This document shows, piece by piece, positions 59,711-64,000 of a stretch of 64,000 nt of DNA. Position 1 is the first letter of the stretch. Each line of letters opens with the position of its first letter. Position numbers and translations under genes: made by a program. The notes below the pieces were generated by a model. It was not told where the DNA came from, did not search any database, and saw only the letters and a list, made by a program, of their open reading frames with translations. Source of the DNA: UBA7985 sp038141425 (lineage in GTDB: Bacteria > Pseudomonadota > Alphaproteobacteria > UBA7985); NCBI GenBank assembly GCA_038141425.1, contig JAYQIC010000010.1:1-64000 (forward strand). The letters run 5' to 3'.

Positions 59711-62355
59711 TTAACCTGCGCTGCTTCTCTGCGCTGCCCAGCTGTCCAGAGCGGCTGAAGCCCGTGACCAGAGCCCCGAAAGCTCGGGCATGATTTCATT
59801 CAGCCGGGCGGGGTCTGCTTCCAGTTCAGCGGCTGAGGCAGACAGGGCGGAGAGGCCATAGGATGCCGCCGCACCTTTGATCGCATGCGCTTCCCGCGCC
59901 ACGTGCTCCCGCTGTTGATCTGCAGATGAAGCGCCGGCGCCAGAGACAGCAGACAAAGCGCTCAGACGCTGGTTGATTTCGGTTGTGAAGATTTCCACTG
60001 AAGTCTGGGTGAAGCCATCACCCAGCCGCTCGGCCAGTTGGTCAAGAACGATCAGGTCGATCCCGTGGGCGCCATCGGCCTGCGCTTCATGGGGGGCAGC
60101 GGCTCGCGGTCTTCAGGAGCAGGCCCATAGTTCAGGATAGCCTCCAGCAACTCGCGCTCCTCAAAGGGCTTGGAGATCACCGCGGTGAAGCCATCGGCGA
60201 GGTAGCCCTCGCGGTCGCCGCTCATGACATTGGCCGTCAGCGCGATGATGGGCAGGGGCGGAATATCCGGCCGGTTGAATTGCCGCGCCAGCCGGTTCCG
60301 GCGCTGGCGTGACAGCACCTCCGACAGCGCTTCCCGGCCATCCATTTCCGGCATCGAAATGTCAAAGAAGGCGAGATCGTAGGGCAGCGTTTCCAAGGCT
60401 CGAACAGCCTCCAAGCCGTTGAAAACAATATCGATTTGGTGACCAGTCGGCTGCAGCATCGCGCGGATCAGCAGCTGGTTGGAAGGGCTGTCGTCCGCGA
60501 ACAGGATGCGCAGCGGTGCGCCGGCATCGGCACTCAGGGCGCTCAGCTCAGCGGTCTCCAACGCCTTCTTCACCGGCTGCGCATTGGGTGCGGCCTGGGC
60601 GTTCTCCAGTTCCACTTCGAGCCAGAAGGTCGAGCCTAGCCCGGGTTGGGTTTCCAGCCCCATCGTACCGCCCATGGCGTCCGCAATACGGCGACAGATG
60701 TTTAGCCCCAGTCCTGTGCCGCCCTGGCGCTTTTCAACGGCAGCGCCGATCTGCTCAAAGGGCTCAAACAAACGGGTCTGGGCTTCGGGGTCGATCCCCG
60801 GGCCGGTATCGGAGACTTCGAAGCGCAGGATCGCCCGATCGTCCGCCCCGGGGTCAGCCTGCGCGAGCATGATGCTGAGATCGATATGGCCAGTGTCGGT
60901 AAACTTGATGGCGTTGGAGGTCAGGTTGATGAGAACCTGGCGCAGGCGCCCGGCGTCCGCGAGCACAGCGTAGGGAACGGCGGGGTCAAGATGCCAGCTC
61001 AGGGTCAGTGACTTCGCTTCTGCTGCATCGCTGTAGAGCCGCACCACCTCCTGCAGCACCTGTTCGAGGATGACCTGCTGCTTCTCTAGGGTGAGCTTGC
61101 CCGCTTCCATTTTGGAGACGTCAAGAATGTCGTTGAGCAGGATCAGCAGGTTCCGGGCGGAGGTTTCTGCCACGCCGATATATTCACGCTGGTTTTCGCT
61201 CAGCGGGCAACGGCGGATCAGCCCGAGCATCCCGAGGATGGCATTCAAAGGGGTTCTGATCTCATGGCTGACCGTGGCGAGGAACTCCGTTTTGACCGCG
61301 TTGGCAGCCTCGGCCTCATTGCGGGCGAGTGTAGATCGTGCTCCTTCTGGACCACCTCTGAGATGTCAAAGCGCACGCCGACGGTCAGCCGTTGGGCAGT
61401 CGGCGGTCCGTCGCCCGGATCGTGCGACCGTCCTGCAGGCGCTGCCGGCGGGTGCGGGTGGTCCGCGCCCATGTCGACGGGTTCATCTCGGCTGCGACCA
61501 GCGCCTCGCCCGCGGGACCATCGGGCAGGGGCCCCGCGCCGGGGTCGGCGATAAAGCCGCTCTCGTACTCCTGCTGCCATACGGTCTTGATGTTGATGCC
61601 CGGGATGTAGAGGTCGGCGAAGGGGTGATAAATCTGCCGATAGCGCTCATTGGTCACGACGATGCGGTTGTTCTCGTCGACCACGTAGACGCCCTCGCCA
61701 AGGGATCGACTGCAGCCAGCACGAAATCGGTCTGGTCGCGCTCAGCCTGAGAAGACAGGCGGACCAGAGCCGACTGTAGCTCATCCTCCCGCACCCGGGT
61801 CATGCGCAGCGCCTGTGAGACCAGCAGTCCAAACCGCTGCACCGCTGTGGTGGAGACTGCGTTGAAGGCGCCCTTGTCAGGGCTGGTGCAGACAATCGCC
61901 ACCAGCCCGGTTTCCTGCGGTACCGGCACTGACAGCGTCGAGATCACACCGGCGCGGACGTCATCGGGTTGATCCTGCCAGTCTGCCACCGCCGTGATGT
62001 TGAAGACCGGGACAACCGTACCGGTTTTGACCCGGCTGAAGTGCGGTGTCATGGCGAAACGGGCTTGCTCAAACCTCGGGTGGGTGCTCGCGACGACCTT
62101 GAGCGGCTCACCGCCAAAGGCCTGGCGAAGGATGAAGGCTTCCGAGAAGCTGACGCTCTCACGCAGGATGGTCAGCGACTTCTGATAGACTTCCTCAGCC
62201 CGATCGGAGAAGCCGAGTTCGCGCAGGCTTTCGAGCAGGAATTCGGTTTCCAGCCGGGTCTGACGCTCCCGGATGGTGGCCTGCTCCAGTGATACCAGAG
62301 CCTCCCGAAGCTGCTCTTCGAGGTGGGACGGTGGTGTATTGAGCCCTGCGGTCAT
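59711..62355 (-). CDS. Hybrid sensor histidine kinase: coiled coil - GAF - PAS - HisKA - HATPase - REC - Hpt (frameshifted)
   Basis: This is a cytoplasmic multistep phosphorelay kinase of about 880 residues with no membrane helix. In order: a coiled-coil start (EEQLREALVSLEQATIRERQ), a GAF-like domain (ISTLSVPVPQETGLVAIVC), a PAS domain (VYVVDENNRIVVTNERYRQI), the H-box VSHEIRTPLNAILGM, N-box INLTSNAIKFTD, G-boxes SDTGPGIDPE and GGTGLGLNICRRI, receiver FFDISMPEMDG (phospho-Asp) with SKPFEERELLEAI, and a C-terminal Hpt domain (AHAIKGAAASYGL, phospho-His). Frame changes near 61690, 61330-61390 and 60070 separate parts. It begins nine bases after the FIST-protein stop, as in NosP/NahK pairs. Confidence 0.92.
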
Positions 62356-62364
62356 GGCCGGACT

Positions 62365-63566
62365 TTAGCGTGGCTTGGCTCCGAACACGACCACTGAGAT
62401 CATCAGATTGCCGTGGTGATTGGTGCCGCCGACGAAACAACCCTGCTCGCCGAAGGTGAAGTTGCCGAGAAACGGCTTGTTGCCCAGCGACCGGGCAAGT
62501 CCGGTAGATACTTCTGTCATCCGGTCTCGGACGGTGAGCATGCACCCGGCGCAGTAGATCACCAGTGCGCCGGCAATCTGGTCGCGACCAAGGTGGGCCA
62601 TGTCGAGCGCGTTGTCGGCGACCCAGGCGGCCCGCTGCACAAGGTTATCGCTGGAACCCACCATCATGGTGACCTCATCGCCTTCCTCGATATCGGAAAA
62701 CAGCGACAGCGCGCCTTCGTCGGTAACGGCGTTGGGGTGCGAGAGCAGGAAGTATTCAAAGCCGGCAACGGCATCACGGCGGCGGCCCAGCGGGTTGTGG
62801 GTGGTATCGAACAGGACATTACCCCCGCATCGATGGCGTGGCCGACCACGCCGTCCGTCCAGTCGTTGTAGACGGCTGCGCCGGGTTTGCCATCGATCTC
62901 GAGGATGCTGCGGCCTTCGGCGCGGGTGACAACGCCCTTGGTCTGCGTGGGTTGGTAGCCAGAATGGAAGGCGTAGCCCAGCGGCACAGAAGGGAACATG
63001 ACCGTCACCGCGACAGCTTCGCTGTGGGCACCGTCCTGGTTAAAGACGAGCCAGTTCCCCGCGACTTCATTGTCGGCGGCCGTACCCCCGCAGATGGGGA
63101 CACCAAGACCGATGACACCCTGCAAGCCCTCGATCACCTGTTCTTCCTGGCCAGGGGTGGCGGTGAGCCAGACCAGATCCGGCGCTTTGCCGGGGCGACC
63201 GGCCCGTCGCAGCGCTTCGATCAATGCTGTCGCAGCTGCACCCTGCGCGTCACCGTCGAGTACTGGCGCGATGGCCGAACCATAGTCACCATCGGGGTCT
63301 GATATCGCCAGAAAGCCGCTGCCGCTGTTGCCCTCGGTAAAGGTGCCCGCCTCCGTCATCACGCTGGAACAGGAGGTCGAACCATGGAAAGCGATGTCCG
63401 GGTCTATCCCCGCCAGCATGCGTTCGCGGGACGCATCGGACGCCACGCCCCCGACAATCAGAGAAGGCGGACCCTCGAGCCGGGCGAGGGCGGTTTCCAG
63501 AACGCTTTGGGGGTCAGAGGAGAGGGCGCCGCTGCTGGCCATAGAGAACATAAAGTGGGGTCTCAC
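62365..63566 (-). CDS. FIST-domain sensor protein, NosP-like (frameshifted)
   Basis: This is a protein of about 400 residues with FIST and FIST_C domains. Seen are FHGSTSCSSVMTEAGTF, SGSGFLAISDPDGDYG, VWLTATPGQEEQVIEGLQ, PICGGTAADNEVAGNWLVFN, then in the second frame YCAGCMLTVRDRMTEV and PFLGNFTFGEQGCFVGG followed by HHGNLMISVVVFG, the characteristic end of the family. In Pseudomonas and others, NosP (FIST) binds haem and senses nitric oxide, controlling the adjacent kinase NahK. The frame change is near 62825. The start is probably the GTG at 63566, since the candidate promoter would place the RNA start near 63625. Confidence 0.87.
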
Positions 63567-63894
63567 GTGAATGAATGCTTCGGGTCCGGCCCGCCAGCTC
63601 GGCTGCGGACGCAGGGACACGATTGCCAAAAATTATATTCTTCCTTAAATAGTCAGTCTATAGGTGTTTTAAAGTTTACGGATATTTACTGAATGTGTGG
63701 CTTTTCCCGGTGCCGTAGCGCCATGGTGCCTGCGTGACGATAGGTCGAATGAAATCGGACCTTGGCACCTGGTCCGTTTGCGCTGTAACCAAGAAAGCGT
63801 ATGTCGTGACGCAGGTCGGGCCTGTTGGTGCGGCCGTGAGTGACAGCGCTGACAACCCGTTTTCCCGGAAACCCCATCGAACCAAAGGTCTTTC
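63567..63894. other. Divergent intergenic region between FIST gene and response regulator
   Basis: This 328-base spacer has AT-rich DNA at 63628-63690 and GC-rich DNA after it. It contains the candidate FIST promoter. No RNA gene, terminator or convincing protein frame is seen on either strand. Confidence 0.5.
63632..63660 (-). promoter_or_regulatory. Candidate sigma-70-type promoter for the FIST/kinase operon
   Basis: On the reverse strand TAGACT, a 17-base spacer and a perfect TATAAT precede the FIST gene by about 65 bases. It lies in a short AT-rich block within otherwise GC-rich DNA. Confidence 0.55.
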
Positions 63895-64000
63895 ATGCTG
63901 CCCAAATTGCTGATCATCGAAGACTCACCGTCGATGCTGCATATGTACAAAAGGGTTCCTGCAGCAGGAGCCCCTTGAAGTGTTAGCGGCAGAGACCGGG
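63895..64000 (+). CDS. Response-regulator receiver (CheY-like) domain, N-terminal fragment
   Basis: This is the first about 35 residues of a receiver domain cut by the window end: KLLIIEDSPSMLHMYK with the acidic pair (ED) that binds Mg, then, after a one-base frame change near 63953, FLQQEPLEVLAAETG, which fits the first helix and second strand. It diverges from the FIST/kinase operon, and a phosphotransfer partnership with the kinase's Hpt domain is likely but unproven. Any output domain lies beyond the window. Confidence 0.75.

Overview
The window is about 64 kb of GC-rich bacterial chromosome, most likely from a free-living, aerobic alphaproteobacterium. Indicators are the recG - sdhE - mfd order, a DUF2842 membrane protein, a single long RelA/SpoT-type enzyme, a fused FAD-oxidoreductase/SelD next to mnmH, a fused indolepyruvate ferredoxin oxidoreductase and a fused Sat/CysC. 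I see no plasmid, phage, insertion sequence, CRISPR array or integrase. The order within the class cannot be fixed from the sequence alone.

Layout: (1) 1-10.1 kb holds uptake and catabolism genes: the end of an OppA-type binding protein, a DUF1932 dehydrogenase, an FAD amino-acid oxidase-like enzyme, L-serine dehydratase, a DMT exporter, a saccharopine-dehydrogenase-like reductase, a 2OG-Fe(II) dioxygenase, a methyltransferase and an enolase-superfamily enzyme. (2) 10.2-13 kb has gap and pyk, divergently transcribed. (3) 13-16.8 kb contains a badly broken cadherin/FG-GAP-type surface protein and a DUF3179 protein. (4) 16.8-22.8 kb is the repair block recG / sdhE / mfd. (5) 22.9-31.7 kb has outer-membrane proteins, molybdenum-cofactor genes moaE-moeA with a cysteine desulfurase, a CoxE-like VWA protein and an OmpA lipoprotein. 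(6) 31.7-36.7 kb has mnmH-selD (selenouridine in tRNA), DUF2842, an APH-like kinase and yciB. (7) 36.8-42.6 kb has a hydrolase, rpoZ, rsh and amtB. (8) 42.7-51.4 kb has small-molecule dehydrogenase, racemase and isomerase genes, two odd secreted proteins and the 3.5-kb indolepyruvate oxidoreductase. (9) 51.5-58.7 kb has a GST, deoD, an HDAC-like deacetylase, gamma carbonic anhydrase, a 3-hydroxyisobutyrate dehydrogenase-like gene and sat/cysC. (10) 59.5-64 kb has tRNA-Arg(UCU) and a FIST-domain protein followed by a hybrid histidine kinase, with a response regulator diverging from them. The last set looks like a NosP/NahK-type nitric-oxide signalling locus.

About half of the protein genes, including ones expected to be needed such as gap, mfd and recG, are interrupted by one or more frame changes while both flanking frames still encode the conserved protein. 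This is best explained by uncorrected single-base indels in the assembly, so I annotate these as whole genes and state where the frame breaks. One rsh interruption is different in kind: an in-frame TGA where the family usually has Trp.

The most noteworthy items are the FIST/hybrid-kinase locus, the in-frame TGA ahead of the ACT domain of rsh, a secreted protein with a PD-(D/E)XK-like signature, a solitary Slam-like outer-membrane barrel, a His-rich exported protein, and a tRNA-Arg with an apparent 6-bp anticodon stem.
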